Assembly: GCA_902569055.1 (NCBI GenBank)
Contig: CACFSU010000003.1
Location: 1-64,000, forward strand
DNA: 64,000 bases
Source: an uncultured Pelagibacteraceae bacterium
Lineage (GTDB): Bacteria > Pseudomonadota > Alphaproteobacteria > Pelagibacterales > Pelagibacteraceae
Direction of reading: 5' to 3'
The translations under genes were made by a program, and so were the position numbers. The notes beneath the pieces are model-generated. The model did not search any database. It saw only the letters and a list, made by a program, of their open reading frames with translations, and was not told where the DNA came from. Shown piece after piece: positions 27,971-36,748 of the stretch (positions are counted from its first letter, which is position 1; each line of letters begins with the position of its first letter).

Positions 27971-28741
27971 ATGAAATTTATTATACTTGGTTGTGGAAGT
28001 TCAATGGGTGTGCCAAGACCGGATGGTTTTTTTGGTAATTGTGACCCTAAAAATAAAAAAAATTATAGAACTAGATGTTCTGCTTTAGTCAAAACTTCTG
28101 AACAAAATATTTTAATCGATTCATCACCAGATTTACGACAACAATTGCAGAGACATAGGATAAGAAAAATTGATAAAGTCCTTTTTTCTCATATGCATGC
28201 GGATCAAACTCACGGAATTAATGATTTAAGGTCATTTTATATAAATAAAAAAAGCCAGATAAATGTTTATGCTGATAAATCTACATCAAAATATTTAAAA
28301 AATAGTTTTTCATATATTTTTAAAAGTTTTTCAAAAGAATATCCAGCAATATTAAAATTAAATAAATTACCAAAAAATATTTTAACAATACATAACAATA
28401 AAAAAATTAAGATTAAATCTATTGAGGTTGAACATGGAAAAGTAAAATCTAATTGTTTTATAATTGATAAAAAACTTGCTTATATAAGTGATGTGAGTAA
28501 AATTTATGTTAGAGATTATAAATATTTTAAGAAACTAAGATATCTTATAATTGATTGTTTGTGGTATAATTATCATCCTTCCCATTTTAACTTAGAAACT
28601 TCACTGTCAATAATAAAAAAATTTAAACCAAAAAAATCTATTCTTACTAATCTTTCACCTGTATTAGATTATAAAATACTTAAAAAAATCTTACCTAAAA
28701 ATGTAATTCCAGCTCATGATGGGCTTACAATACAATTATAA
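27971..28741 (+). CDS. Metallo-beta-lactamase fold hydrolase (PhnP-like)
   Basis: This 256-residue MBL-fold phosphodiesterase-like protein lies in the usual slot after tatD. The metal motif reads SHMHADQTHGI (about residues 73-83) instead of the common HxHxDH. It also has HGKVKSNCF (His about 153), SDVSKIY and a late PAHDG histidine (about 249). The N-terminus has GCGSSMGVPRP with a nearby GNCDPKN, as in PhnP relatives. PhnP cleaves cyclic phosphoribosyl phosphates, but no phn genes are in the window, so the substrate is open. Confidence 0.82.
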   Translation: MKFIILGCGSSMGVPRPDGFFGNCDPKNKKNYRTRCSALVKTSEQNILIDSSPDLRQQLQRHRIRKIDKVLFSHMHADQTHGINDLRSFYINKKSQINVYADKSTSKYLKNSFSYIFKSFSKEYPAILKLNKLPKNILTIHNNKKIKIKSIEVEHGKVKSNCFIIDKKLAYISDVSKIYVRDYKYFKKLRYLIIDCLWYNYHPSHFNLETSLSIIKKFKPKKSILTNLSPVLDYKILKKILPKNVIPAHDGLTIQL

Positions 28742-29281
28742 AATACTTTCTATTTTGCTTATTATTTTTTTTGATGTTGGTTTTGTAAATGAAGAGAATG
28801 TATCTTCGATCTTACCTTTTTTATTTATCAAAATTTTGTGAAAATTCCATTTTGGTATTGCAGATTTACCATAATCTTCCTGTGCCCATTTAAATACTTC
28901 GTGAGCATCTTTACCCTTTACCTCTGTAATACTTGATAAGGGAAAATTGATATTGAAATTTACTTCACAAAATTCTTTTACATCAGAATCATTCTTTTTT
29001 TCTTGATTAAATGAATTTGACGGAACACCAAGTACAATTAATCCTTTTGATTTATACAAGTCCCATAATTTTTGTAAATCTTCATACTGATTAGTAAAAC
29101 CACAATAGCTAGCTGTATTAACTATTAAAACTACTTTGTTTCTATATTCTGCAAAATCTATAATTTCGCCAGAGATGCTCTCTAGATTTAAATCATAAAA
29201 AATTTTATCATAATTCGCTATAGCTGAATTTTTTAAAAAAAACATAAAAGTTGTTAATCCTATTAATATTATTTTCTTCAT
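28736..29281 (-). CDS. Glutathione peroxidase family protein, probably exported
   Basis: A thiol peroxidase of the glutathione peroxidase/BtuE family. It has 181 residues, with an N-terminal signal-like segment (about 1-22) that suggests a periplasmic location. The peroxidatic Cys is in NTASYCGFTNQY (about residue 60), with no selenocysteine. The catalytic Gln context (GVPSNSFNQE, about 98-107) and Trp/Asn region KWNFHKILI are present. The stop overlaps that of the convergent MBL gene by 6 bp, and the start overlaps nhaA by 4 bp. Confidence 0.9.
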   Translation of the reverse strand: MKKIILIGLTTFMFFLKNSAIANYDKIFYDLNLESISGEIIDFAEYRNKVVLIVNTASYCGFTNQYEDLQKLWDLYKSKGLIVLGVPSNSFNQEKKNDSDVKEFCEVNFNINFPLSSITEVKGKDAHEVFKWAQEDYGKSAIPKWNFHKILINKKGKIEDTFSSFTKPTSKKIISKIESIL

Positions 29282-30450
29282 TTATTAGGTGTAAGTAATA
29301 TTAAAAAGTAACCAAATAAAGTGGATAAAAGTGACCCAGTTAATACACCTATTTTTACACCATCCATGTATTGAGTATTTTCTACGAATGCTAAATTTCC
29401 GACAAAAAGACTCATTGTAAAACCAATTCCAGTTAATACTCCAACACCATAAAAATTATACCAATTTGAATTATTTGGCATTTGAGCAATCTTTGTTTTT
29501 ATTGATATATATGAAAAAATAAAAACTCCTAATTGTTTACCTAAAAATAATCCTAATAGAATGCCTAGAGGCACTTTATCAAGCAATGATCCAAGGGACA
29601 AACCTTCCAAAGATACACCTGCATTAGCAAAAGCAAATAAAGGCATAATTCCAAATGCAACATAAGGGCTAATTGAATGTTCCACTTGAATTAATAAAGA
29701 AAAATCCTTTTCTTTTTTTCTATGAGGTATTGTCATTGCCAATAAGACGCCAGCAATTGTGGCATGAATGCCTGAATTATGTGTAAAATCCCAAAGAAAA
29801 ATACCTACAATTAAATATGGTAAAAATTTTCTTATATTAAATTTATTAATAATTAATAAAACAATAAATGCTAACAGCATAAGACTTAAATATTTTATAC
29901 TTAAATCTCCAGAGTAAAATAAAGCAATGATTACTATTGCTCCTAAATCATCAATAATTGCAAGCGCAGTTAAAAAAACTTTTAATGATAATGGAACTCT
30001 TTTTCCTAGCAAAGATAAAACACCAAGAGAAAATGCAATATCAGTAGCAGAAGGGATGGCCCATCCATTTAAAGTTTCACTATCTCCTAAATTTATAAAA
30101 ACATAAAATAACGCAGGCACTAGCATGCCTCCAACAGCAGCTATTATAGGAAGTAAAGCCTGTTTAATATTAGAGAGTTCACCTTGTAAAAATTCTCTTT
30201 TTATTTCTAAAGTCACGAAAAAAAAGAATATTGCCATTAAGGCATCATTTATCCAATGTAGGACGGACAATTTTAATCCAAAATTATTTATACCGAGAAA
30301 TAAATATTTATTTAAAGTTGAAAAGTATAATTCTGATAAACTTGAATTACTTACTATTAGTGCAATTAAAGCAGCAAATAAAAGAACTAATCCACTGGCG
30401 GCCTCAAGTTTAAAAAACCACCTAAAAGGCTTTGAAATATAATTAATCAT
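29278..30450 (-). CDS. nhaA: Na+/H+ antiporter NhaA
   Basis: NhaA exchanges external protons for internal sodium and matters for a marine cell. It has 390 residues and about 12 membrane helices. The paired aspartates that bind the cation are in ALAIIDDLGAIVIIALFYS (about residues 168-169), and the discontinuous helix has ATDIAFSLGVLSLLG (about 135-149). The pH-sensor-type N-terminal region and the late GIGFTMSLFVGNLAF segment are conserved. It is followed by the peroxidase with a 4-bp overlap. Confidence 0.96.
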   Translation of the reverse strand: MINYISKPFRWFFKLEAASGLVLLFAALIALIVSNSSLSELYFSTLNKYLFLGINNFGLKLSVLHWINDALMAIFFFFVTLEIKREFLQGELSNIKQALLPIIAAVGGMLVPALFYVFINLGDSETLNGWAIPSATDIAFSLGVLSLLGKRVPLSLKVFLTALAIIDDLGAIVIIALFYSGDLSIKYLSLMLLAFIVLLIINKFNIRKFLPYLIVGIFLWDFTHNSGIHATIAGVLLAMTIPHRKKEKDFSLLIQVEHSISPYVAFGIMPLFAFANAGVSLEGLSLGSLLDKVPLGILLGLFLGKQLGVFIFSYISIKTKIAQMPNNSNWYNFYGVGVLTGIGFTMSLFVGNLAFVENTQYMDGVKIGVLTGSLLSTLFGYFLILLTPNK

Positions 30451-30452
30451 AA

Positions 30453-30941
30453 TTAAATTAAATCTTTAATAAAAAGCTTTATATCTTTCAATACTTCAAA
30501 AAGGCTAATTATTATATTTTCTAAATTAGGAAAGGTCTTAAAAATAGGTGATTTAAAAGTATCTATAATAATTACTAAGGCTATAAATGTTATAATCAAA
30601 ACAATAATATAAGATAACAATTTACTTAAAGAAAATCTTGATTTTGATTTGTATGGAGTTAATTCATAATTTTTTTTATTATCTTCATTTATAATTTTTT
30701 TAGAATCTTTTTTTATTTTTTTTACAGGTTGTTGAATTTTTTTTTCAAGCACTTTTTTTTTTGGCTCAATAAAACCTTTTTTTAACTTTTCAGATTCTGT
30801 TTTTTTTATAGGTTTTTGAGCAGAAGGTTTATGAAACCATACATGGTTACAGGACCCACATTGAATTGTTCTGCCCGTGGTAGGTATTAATTCAGAATTT
30901 ACATCGAATTTTTTATTACAATTAATGCATTCTATAATCAT
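30453..30941 (-). CDS. Zinc-ribbon (MJ0042-type) single-pass membrane protein
   Basis: A 162-residue protein of unknown role. An N-terminal zinc ribbon has two CxxC pairs (IECINCNKKF and QCGSCNHVW, about residues 4-37), typical of the MJ0042 motif in many alphaproteobacterial proteins. A long Lys-rich linker (about 40-95) is followed by one membrane helix (about 110-130). Such proteins are often annotated as putative regulators without direct evidence. It lies 2 bp upstream of nhaA on the same strand, so co-transcription is likely. Confidence 0.7.
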   Translation of the reverse strand: MIIECINCNKKFDVNSELIPTTGRTIQCGSCNHVWFHKPSAQKPIKKTESEKLKKGFIEPKKKVLEKKIQQPVKKIKKDSKKIINEDNKKNYELTPYKSKSRFSLSKLLSYIIVLIITFIALVIIIDTFKSPIFKTFPNLENIIISLFEVLKDIKLFIKDLI

Positions 30942-30997
30942 ACAATTTATATATCAGATTTTTATAAAATTGCCTTGATTTTAGTAATCTTTACACT

Positions 30998-31025
30998 TTG
31001 AAAAAATTAATAAGTACTGTATTAG
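30998..31025 (+). promoter_or_regulatory. Probable promoter of tRNA-Pro
   Basis: TTGAAA (30998-31003), a 16 bp spacer, then TATTAG (31020-31025), placed 10 bp before the tRNA 5' end. The position is right for a tRNA promoter, although the -10 match is imperfect. Confidence 0.45.
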
Positions 31026-31035
31026 TAATCTCTTT

Positions 31036-31112
<77 letters not shown>

Positions 31113-31123
31113 TTTAAAATTTT

Positions 31124-31405
31124 ATGAAAAAAGCAAAAATATATATTCCTAATAAAAGCCCAATGCAATCTGGTTATGGTAAAACTGATAAATGGATTTT
31201 AGTATTTGAAACAAATAATCCAACTAATAATCCTTTAATGGGTTGGGAAAGTTCAAATGATACTTATTCTGAGTTAAAATTAGAATTTTCTTCAAAAGAA
31301 TTAGCAATAAATTATGCTAAAAAAATAAAAATTGATTATGAAATAATTGAACCTCGTAAAAGAAAAACCGTAATAAAATCATACGCTGATAATTTTCTTA
31401 AATAA
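31124..31405 (+). CDS. NDUFS4-like ETC complex I subunit
   Basis: A 93-residue homologue of the 18-kDa accessory subunit of respiratory complex I (ETC_C1_NDUFA4/NDUFS4 family), found in Alphaproteobacteria and mitochondria. Recognisable segments are AKIYIPNKSPMQSG (about residues 4-17), WILVFE (about 25), MGWESSNDTYSELKLEFSSKELAINYAKK in the middle (positions about 41-69) and the RKRK basic patch near the end. It probably stabilises complex I. It starts just after tRNA-Pro and ends 3 bp before the transporter gene. Confidence 0.88.
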   Translation: MKKAKIYIPNKSPMQSGYGKTDKWILVFETNNPTNNPLMGWESSNDTYSELKLEFSSKELAINYAKKIKIDYEIIEPRKRKTVIKSYADNFLK

Positions 31406-31408
31406 CAA

Positions 31409-32401
31409 ATGTTTAAATTTTTTACTCAAAAGAATTGGTTACTTTGGTCATGGATAGGTTCTTTTATTATTCTTTCATCTCTTTGGATTCAAGTAATAAT
31501 AGATGTCAAAATAAACCAATGGTTTGGTGTTTTTTATGATATGATCCAGAAAGCACTTGCAGAGCCAAACGCTGTTTCAATAGAAGAATATTTTGCAAGC
31601 TTGTTTTCATTTATCACACTGGCTGGTATGTATATTGCTGTTTATGTAGCAATAAGTTTCTTTACAGCTCATTATTTATTTCGATGGAGAACAGCAATGG
31701 TTGAATGGTATCACTCTGTTTATGATAAAGCACGAAAAATTGAAGGTGCATCTCAAAGAGTTCAAGAAGACACTATTAAATTTACAAGAATTATGGAAAG
31801 TTTAGGTACAAGTCTAATAGAATCTATAATGATTTTGATCCAATTTATTCCAATATTATTTGGCTTAAGTATCGGTATTCCTATTTTCTTTTTTGGTGAA
31901 TGGGAATACGGTTTAATAGTAGGAGCCTTGATTTGGACTTTAGGTGGTACTGTTTTTTTAATTGTACTTGGTTTGATATTAAGACTAGTTGGTGTTGAAT
32001 ATGATTTACAAAAACAAGAAGCTGCATATAGAAAAATTTTAGTTATTGCAGAGGATGATGGTAGTGTAAGACCAAAAAGAATTGATGAGTTATTTGATGA
32101 TGTACGAAAAATTCATTTTTTAAGTTATTTACGATACCTATATTTTAATATTGGTCGAATTGCATACTTACAAGCAAATGTTTTATCTGCTTACGTTTTT
32201 TTAGCTCCAGCCATAGTTGCTGGAGTTGTTACGTTAGGTGTTATGCAACAAATCATAAGAGCATTCGGAAGAGTTGAAGGTTCTATGCAATATTTATTAA
32301 AAGCTTGGCCAACTATTATAGAACTTGCTAGTGTCTATAAACGTTTAAAAGAATTTGAAACTAAAATTAAACAAGAAGATTTAATAGATGAAAAAGCTTA
32401 A
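31409..32401 (+). CDS. SbmA/BacA-like transporter
   Basis: A 330-residue membrane protein with about seven helices, matching the SbmA/BacA family (proton-driven peptide uptake; also implicated in import of very-long-chain fatty acids or peptides). Clear features are the N-terminal VIIDVKINQWFGVFYDMIQKAL region (about residues 27-48), the FRWRTAMVEWYHS segment (about 91-103) and the amphipathic QEAAYRKILV region. No ABC ATPase domain is present, unlike the related ABCD proteins. It overlaps glpX by 1 bp. The substrate in this organism is unknown. Confidence 0.82.
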   Translation: MFKFFTQKNWLLWSWIGSFIILSSLWIQVIIDVKINQWFGVFYDMIQKALAEPNAVSIEEYFASLFSFITLAGMYIAVYVAISFFTAHYLFRWRTAMVEWYHSVYDKARKIEGASQRVQEDTIKFTRIMESLGTSLIESIMILIQFIPILFGLSIGIPIFFFGEWEYGLIVGALIWTLGGTVFLIVLGLILRLVGVEYDLQKQEAAYRKILVIAEDDGSVRPKRIDELFDDVRKIHFLSYLRYLYFNIGRIAYLQANVLSAYVFLAPAIVAGVVTLGVMQQIIRAFGRVEGSMQYLLKAWPTIIELASVYKRLKEFETKIKQEDLIDEKA

Positions 32402-33342
32402 TGTCTATCAATAAAAAATTTGTAGATCAATTTGTTAATATAACATCAAAAGCAGCACTAGCATCCTCATATTTAGTTGGAAAAAAAGATAAAAATGCAG
32501 CTGATAAAGCAGCTGTAGACTCCATGAGATCTGAATTAAATAAACTTAGTATAAAAGGTCAAATAGTAATAGGAGAGGGTGAATTAGATGAAGCACCAAT
32601 GCTTTATGTAGGTGAAGAACTAGGAAACAAAAATGGACCTGAATTAGATATTGCTGTTGACCCGTTAGAAGGTACTAATTTTGCTGCGAATAATCTTCCT
32701 GGTGCTCTTTCGGTTATAGCTGTAGCAGAAAAAAATAATTTATTTAATGCACCTGAAACTTATATGGAAAAAATCTCAACAAAAGTTAAAGAAAAAAACG
32801 TTATTGATTTAGATAACTCAGTAAAAAAAAATATTTCTAATTTAAGTGATTATTTAAATAAAAACCCAGAAAATTTAACAGCATGTATACTTGATAGACC
32901 AAGACACAATCAAATTATTGACGAACTTAAAAAAATGAGAGTAAATTTAAAATTAATTTCTGATGGTGATGTTTCTGGAGCATTACTAGTAACTGATGAA
33001 AAATATAACGTTGATATATTTTTGGGCACAGGTGGTGGCCCAGAGGGTGTTTTAGCTGCAGCTGCTTTAGATGCTTTTGATTGTAGTTTTCAAGGAAGAT
33101 TTTTATTTAAAACAGATATTGATATAATTAGAGCGAAAAAAATGGGTATAAAAGACTTATCAAAAAAATATGAATTAAATGAAATTGTTTCTGGTGACTC
33201 ATTATTTTGTGCAACTGGCATAACATCTGGCGATTTAGTTAGAGGCATTGAGATACAAGATAATGAATTTATTTCTGAAACATTAGTTACGCACAAATCT
33301 AGTGATTTAAAAAGAGTAATAAAATTAAAACAAAATATCTAA
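32401..33342 (+). CDS. glpX: Fructose-1,6-bisphosphatase class II
   Basis: GlpX removes the 1-phosphate from fructose-1,6-bisphosphate in gluconeogenesis. It has 313 residues. The lithium-sensitive phosphatase fold is marked by GEGELDEAPMLYVGEELG (about residues 59-76), the metal motif VDPLEGTNFAA (about 86-96), ISDGDVSGAL (about 185-194) and LGTGGGPEGVLAAAAL (about 204-219). The start shares a base with the transporter stop. It is the last core gene before tRNA-Glu and the accessory region. Confidence 0.95.
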   Translation: MSINKKFVDQFVNITSKAALASSYLVGKKDKNAADKAAVDSMRSELNKLSIKGQIVIGEGELDEAPMLYVGEELGNKNGPELDIAVDPLEGTNFAANNLPGALSVIAVAEKNNLFNAPETYMEKISTKVKEKNVIDLDNSVKKNISNLSDYLNKNPENLTACILDRPRHNQIIDELKKMRVNLKLISDGDVSGALLVTDEKYNVDIFLGTGGGPEGVLAAAALDAFDCSFQGRFLFKTDIDIIRAKKMGIKDLSKKYELNEIVSGDSLFCATGITSGDLVRGIEIQDNEFISETLVTHKSSDLKRVIKLKQNI

Positions 33343-33390
33343 TGATAAGCTTGATTAATGAAACATTTTACAATAAAAAAACAGCATTTT

Positions 33391-33465
33391 GGTCCCTTCG
33401 TCTATCGGTTAGGACACGTGGTTTTCATCCTCGAAAGAGGGGTTCGATTCCCCTAGGGACCGCCA
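33391..33465 (+). tRNA. tRNA-Glu(UUC)
   Basis: A 75-nt cloverleaf with acceptor stem GGTCCCT/AGGGACC, D arm TCGTCTATCGGTTAGGACA, anticodon TTC in TTTTCAT, T arm AGGGGTTCGATTCCCCT, discriminator G and CCA at 33463-33465. A GIY-YIG gene starts 3 bp after the CCA, so the tRNA 3' end marks the edge of the accessory region, a typical integration position. Confidence 0.97.
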
Positions 33466-33468
33466 TGA

Positions 33469-33723
33469 ATGAAAAACTACTACGTTTATATAATTTTATC
33501 TAAAGTAAATAATAGATTTATTTCTTATGTGGGTTATACAAAAAACTTAAAAAATCGCCTCACATTGCATAATTCCTCAAAAGGTGCAAAATTTACAAAG
33601 GGAAAAAAATGGAAATACATATATAAGAAAAAATATAACTCAAAATCTGAAGCTATGAAAAACGAATATTTATTAAAAAAAGATAAAAAAAAAAGAAATT
33701 TTATAAAATCTAAATTTATTTGA
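33469..33723 (+). CDS. GIY-YIG nuclease family protein (YhbQ/UPF0213-like)
   Basis: A small standalone GIY-YIG domain of 84 residues. The two strands are YVYIIL and SYVGYT (about residues 5-10 and 19-24), followed by the catalytic Arg in NLKNRLTLHN and Glu in EAMKNEYLLKK. The family includes structure-specific endonucleases, but the small members lack a proven role. The ATG is 3 bp past the tRNA-Glu CCA, with no room for a Shine-Dalgarno sequence outside the tRNA, so it is probably expressed from the tRNA transcript. Confidence 0.85.
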   Translation: MKNYYVYIILSKVNNRFISYVGYTKNLKNRLTLHNSSKGAKFTKGKKWKYIYKKKYNSKSEAMKNEYLLKKDKKKRNFIKSKFI

Positions 33724-33734
33724 TATATAAATAT

Positions 33735-35870
33735 ATGAAAATATCCATTTTATTACCTTATAAAGAAAATTTTTCACCTGATTATCCTGGTGCTGTTTCA
33801 TTATTTGTCTATGAAACTTCAAAAATAAGTAAATATAAAAAAAATATTACAATATACGGAAATACAAATTTTACTAAAAAATTTAGATTAAAATATGTAA
33901 ACATAGATTTAAAAAAAAAAATATTTATAAGTCAGACAAAATCTTATGTAAAAAAATTTATACAATTAGAAAAAAAAAATAATTCTTCGATTGTTGAAAT
34001 ACATAATAGACCTAGTTATGTTCATATACTAGATGAAAATTTAAGTGATAGAATTTTTACATTATATTTTCATAACGATCCTTTGTCTATGGATGGATCA
34101 AAAACTATAGACCAAAGAAAAAAACTATTAAAAATTTGTTATAAAATTATCTTCAATAGCTCTTGGTCAAAAAAAAGATTTTTAGAAGGATTAGAAAATA
34201 AATTCATTAATAGTAATAAATTAATAATTTGTCATCAATCAGCAAAAAAAGGAAATTTAAAAATAATCAAAAATAAAAAAAAATGGATTACATTTGTTGG
34301 TAAACTTAATAAAGCTAAAGGTTATGATGTTTTTGCAGCTTCAATAAAAAAAATATTAAATAAATATTCTGACTGGAAGGCAGTAATTATTGGTGACGAA
34401 AAAAGAGAAAAAATAAATTTAAATCACAAAAATGCTACAATACTTGGATTTAAAAAACACTCAGAAGTAATTAATATTTTTAAAAAAACAAATATTACGG
34501 TAGCTTGTTCAAGATGGGATGAACCTTTTGGAAGGACCAGCTTAGAAGCATCTGCTAATGGTTGTGCAGTAATAATAACTAATAAGGGTGGCCTACCTGA
34601 AACTGTTACCGATGCTAAAATCATAAATAAACTTACTATTAAAAATTTAACTCAAGCTATTTCTCTTTTAATTAATAATTTTAAGTTACGTAAAAAATTA
34701 CAAACTTTATCAATCAAAAATTTTTACTTAACACATAATTTTGTTTCAAAAAAAATAGATGACTATAGAACAGAAAAATTAAATTATAATAAAAATATTT
34801 CAATAAAATTAAATAAAACAAGCCTAAGGATATTACATATAACAAATTTTAATGAAAGATTAGATGGCAGACTTTTTTTTAATACTGGACGAAGAATCAA
34901 TAATGGTTTGATAAGATTGGGACACAGCGTTTTAGGCTTTAGTGATAGAGATATACAAAAATACTATAAAACTATAAACGATTTAAAAGGATCTAAAAAC
35001 TTAAATGATAAGCTAAAAAAAACTTGTTACAACTATAAACCAGATTTAATTTTGATTGGTCATGCTGATTTAATTTCAAAAGAACAAATTCAGGAACTTA
35101 AAAATGATAATCCTAATACTAAATTCGCTCAGTGGTTTTTAGATCCTTTAAATAAAAATGGTCCAGACTATGAAAGAAATAAATCAAGAATATTAGATAA
35201 AATTAAATTAATGGATGGAACATTTATAACTACAAGTCCATCTGCTTTAAATTTTTTACCTAAAAATCATAAAAATTTTTTTATACCAAATCCAAGTGAC
35301 AATTCATTTGAGACTTTGAATAATTTTAATAAATCATGTAATGTTGATGTTTTTTTTGCATTAAGTCATGGTGTGCATAGAGGTAAATTAAAAACAGGTA
35401 AAACGGATGATAGAGTTGACTTCTTAAATAAACTCCAAAAAATCACACATGACGTTAAATTTGATATTTATGGAATAAATAAAGTTCAACCAATTTGGGC
35501 TGATCATTATTTTAAAACTATTTCAAATTCAAAAATGGGATTAAATTTAAGTAGAGGTGATGCAATTAAATATTATAGCAGTGATAGAATTACTCAAATA
35601 GTAGGGAATGGTTTAGTTTGTTTAATAGATGAAAAAACCCATTATAGAAATTTTTTTAATGATAAAGAAATGGTTTTTTACCATAATATAAGTGATTTAT
35701 CTGAAAAGATTCAAAAAATTTCAAGAGATGAAAAACTTAGAAAAAAAATTGCTAAAAATGGAAAATACAAATATATGAAATATTTTAATTCAAATTTAGT
35801 TGCTGATTTTATAATAAATAAAACGTTCGATATTAATAATAAAAAAAAATATTTGTGGCATGAAAAATGA
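33735..35870 (+). CDS. Two-domain glycosyltransferase: GT4 fused to CgeB-like domain
   Basis: A large surface-glycan enzyme. The ATG at 33735 is chosen; a TTG at 33720 overlaps the GIY-YIG stop and lacks support. The first half (about residues 1-330) is a GT-B glycosyltransferase of family 4, with FVGKLNKAKGYDVF, RWDEPFGRTSLEASANGCAV and the EX7E-type motif. The second half (about 350-711) starts RILHITNFNERLDGRLF and has the DLILIGHAD and late SSDRITQIVGNGLVCL segments of CgeB/DUF3880-type glycosyltransferases. It is probably a bifunctional fusion; the sugar is unknown. Confidence 0.8.
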   Translation: MKISILLPYKENFSPDYPGAVSLFVYETSKISKYKKNITIYGNTNFTKKFRLKYVNIDLKKKIFISQTKSYVKKFIQLEKKNNSSIVEIHNRPSYVHILDENLSDRIFTLYFHNDPLSMDGSKTIDQRKKLLKICYKIIFNSSWSKKRFLEGLENKFINSNKLIICHQSAKKGNLKIIKNKKKWITFVGKLNKAKGYDVFAASIKKILNKYSDWKAVIIGDEKREKINLNHKNATILGFKKHSEVINIFKKTNITVACSRWDEPFGRTSLEASANGCAVIITNKGGLPETVTDAKIINKLTIKNLTQAISLLINNFKLRKKLQTLSIKNFYLTHNFVSKKIDDYRTEKLNYNKNISIKLNKTSLRILHITNFNERLDGRLFFNTGRRINNGLIRLGHSVLGFSDRDIQKYYKTINDLKGSKNLNDKLKKTCYNYKPDLILIGHADLISKEQIQELKNDNPNTKFAQWFLDPLNKNGPDYERNKSRILDKIKLMDGTFITTSPSALNFLPKNHKNFFIPNPSDNSFETLNNFNKSCNVDVFFALSHGVHRGKLKTGKTDDRVDFLNKLQKITHDVKFDIYGINKVQPIWADHYFKTISNSKMGLNLSRGDAIKYYSSDRITQIVGNGLVCLIDEKTHYRNFFNDKEMVFYHNISDLSEKIQKISRDEKLRKKIAKNGKYKYMKYFNSNLVADFIINKTFDINNKKKYLWHEK

Positions 35871-36748
35871 ACAAATATTTAATATTTCGTACAGATAGAA
35901 TAGGGGATTTCTTAGTATCTGCAATTTTGTTAAAGTGCATCAAAAAAAATGATCCAAATGCACATATTACTGTCGTCGCATCAAATAAGAATTCTGAATA
36001 CATAAAAACTTTTCCTTATGTGAATAATGTCATTCAACTTAATAATGATTTTACAAGTAAATTAAGTGTATTTTTTAAATTATTTAAATTTAAGTATAAA
36101 ACTATTATTATTCACGATGATAAAAAAAGATCCAAATTTATTTCTTTCTTTTTAAAATCATCTAATAAAATTAAAATTTTAAAATCACAAGAAGTCACCC
36201 ATATTCAATTAATTAAGCATATTCTACAAAAAATGAATTTTAATTTTTTTGAAGACTCTTTAAATACTTTAACACATAGAGATATAGAAAAATCTAATGA
36301 CAGAAATCTTGTTCAATTACATTTTGATGAAAAATGGATTTTTAATGATTATATAGAAAAATTTATTAATATTGAGCCAACAGAAATTGAGCTAGTTAAT
36401 TTTATAAAAGAAATTCTTAACAAAAATGAGGGAAGGTTGGTCATCACAACTGGTTTTAATTTACCAGATAAAATGAGTAAAATAAAACCTTCACTTATTG
36501 ATTTAAAAGTAAATTTGTATGAAGGATTAAATTTTCTTGAATTAGAGAAAATTACCTCAAAATCTAGTGTTTTAATTTCTTGTCATGGTGCTATTTCACA
36601 CGTCGCTACAGCAAATAATATTAAGCAAATAGATATAATAGATAAATCATATAATTATGGTAAATGGACTAATCATTTTAGAAATTATAAGTTTTTATAT
36701 AGAGATAATTTCGCAAAACTATCTGATAAAATTATAGATTTAATATGA
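35867..36748 (+). CDS. Glycosyltransferase family 9 (heptosyltransferase-like)
   Basis: A 293-residue GT9 protein. The N-terminus has the FRTDRIGDFLVSAILLKCI segment (about residues 6-24) typical of ADP-heptose:LPS transferases, then a second Rossmann half with the ISCHGAISHVATANNI region (about 235-250), where the His/Gly contacts the donor. The sequence is diverged, so the donor sugar cannot be set. It overlaps both neighbours by 4 bp, making a three-gene glycan unit (33735-37308) with the fused GT and the methyltransferase-like gene. Confidence 0.8.
   Translation: MNKYLIFRTDRIGDFLVSAILLKCIKKNDPNAHITVVASNKNSEYIKTFPYVNNVIQLNNDFTSKLSVFFKLFKFKYKTIIIHDDKKRSKFISFFLKSSNKIKILKSQEVTHIQLIKHILQKMNFNFFEDSLNTLTHRDIEKSNDRNLVQLHFDEKWIFNDYIEKFINIEPTEIELVNFIKEILNKNEGRLVITTGFNLPDKMSKIKPSLIDLKVNLYEGLNFLELEKITSKSSVLISCHGAISHVATANNIKQIDIIDKSYNYGKWTNHFRNYKFLYRDNFAKLSDKIIDLI

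Noticed and set aside
33720-33735. TTG at 33720 as the start of the glycosyltransferase fusion
   Set aside because: It overlaps the GIY-YIG stop, adds only five unconserved residues, and an ATG directly before the conserved strand is available at 33735.
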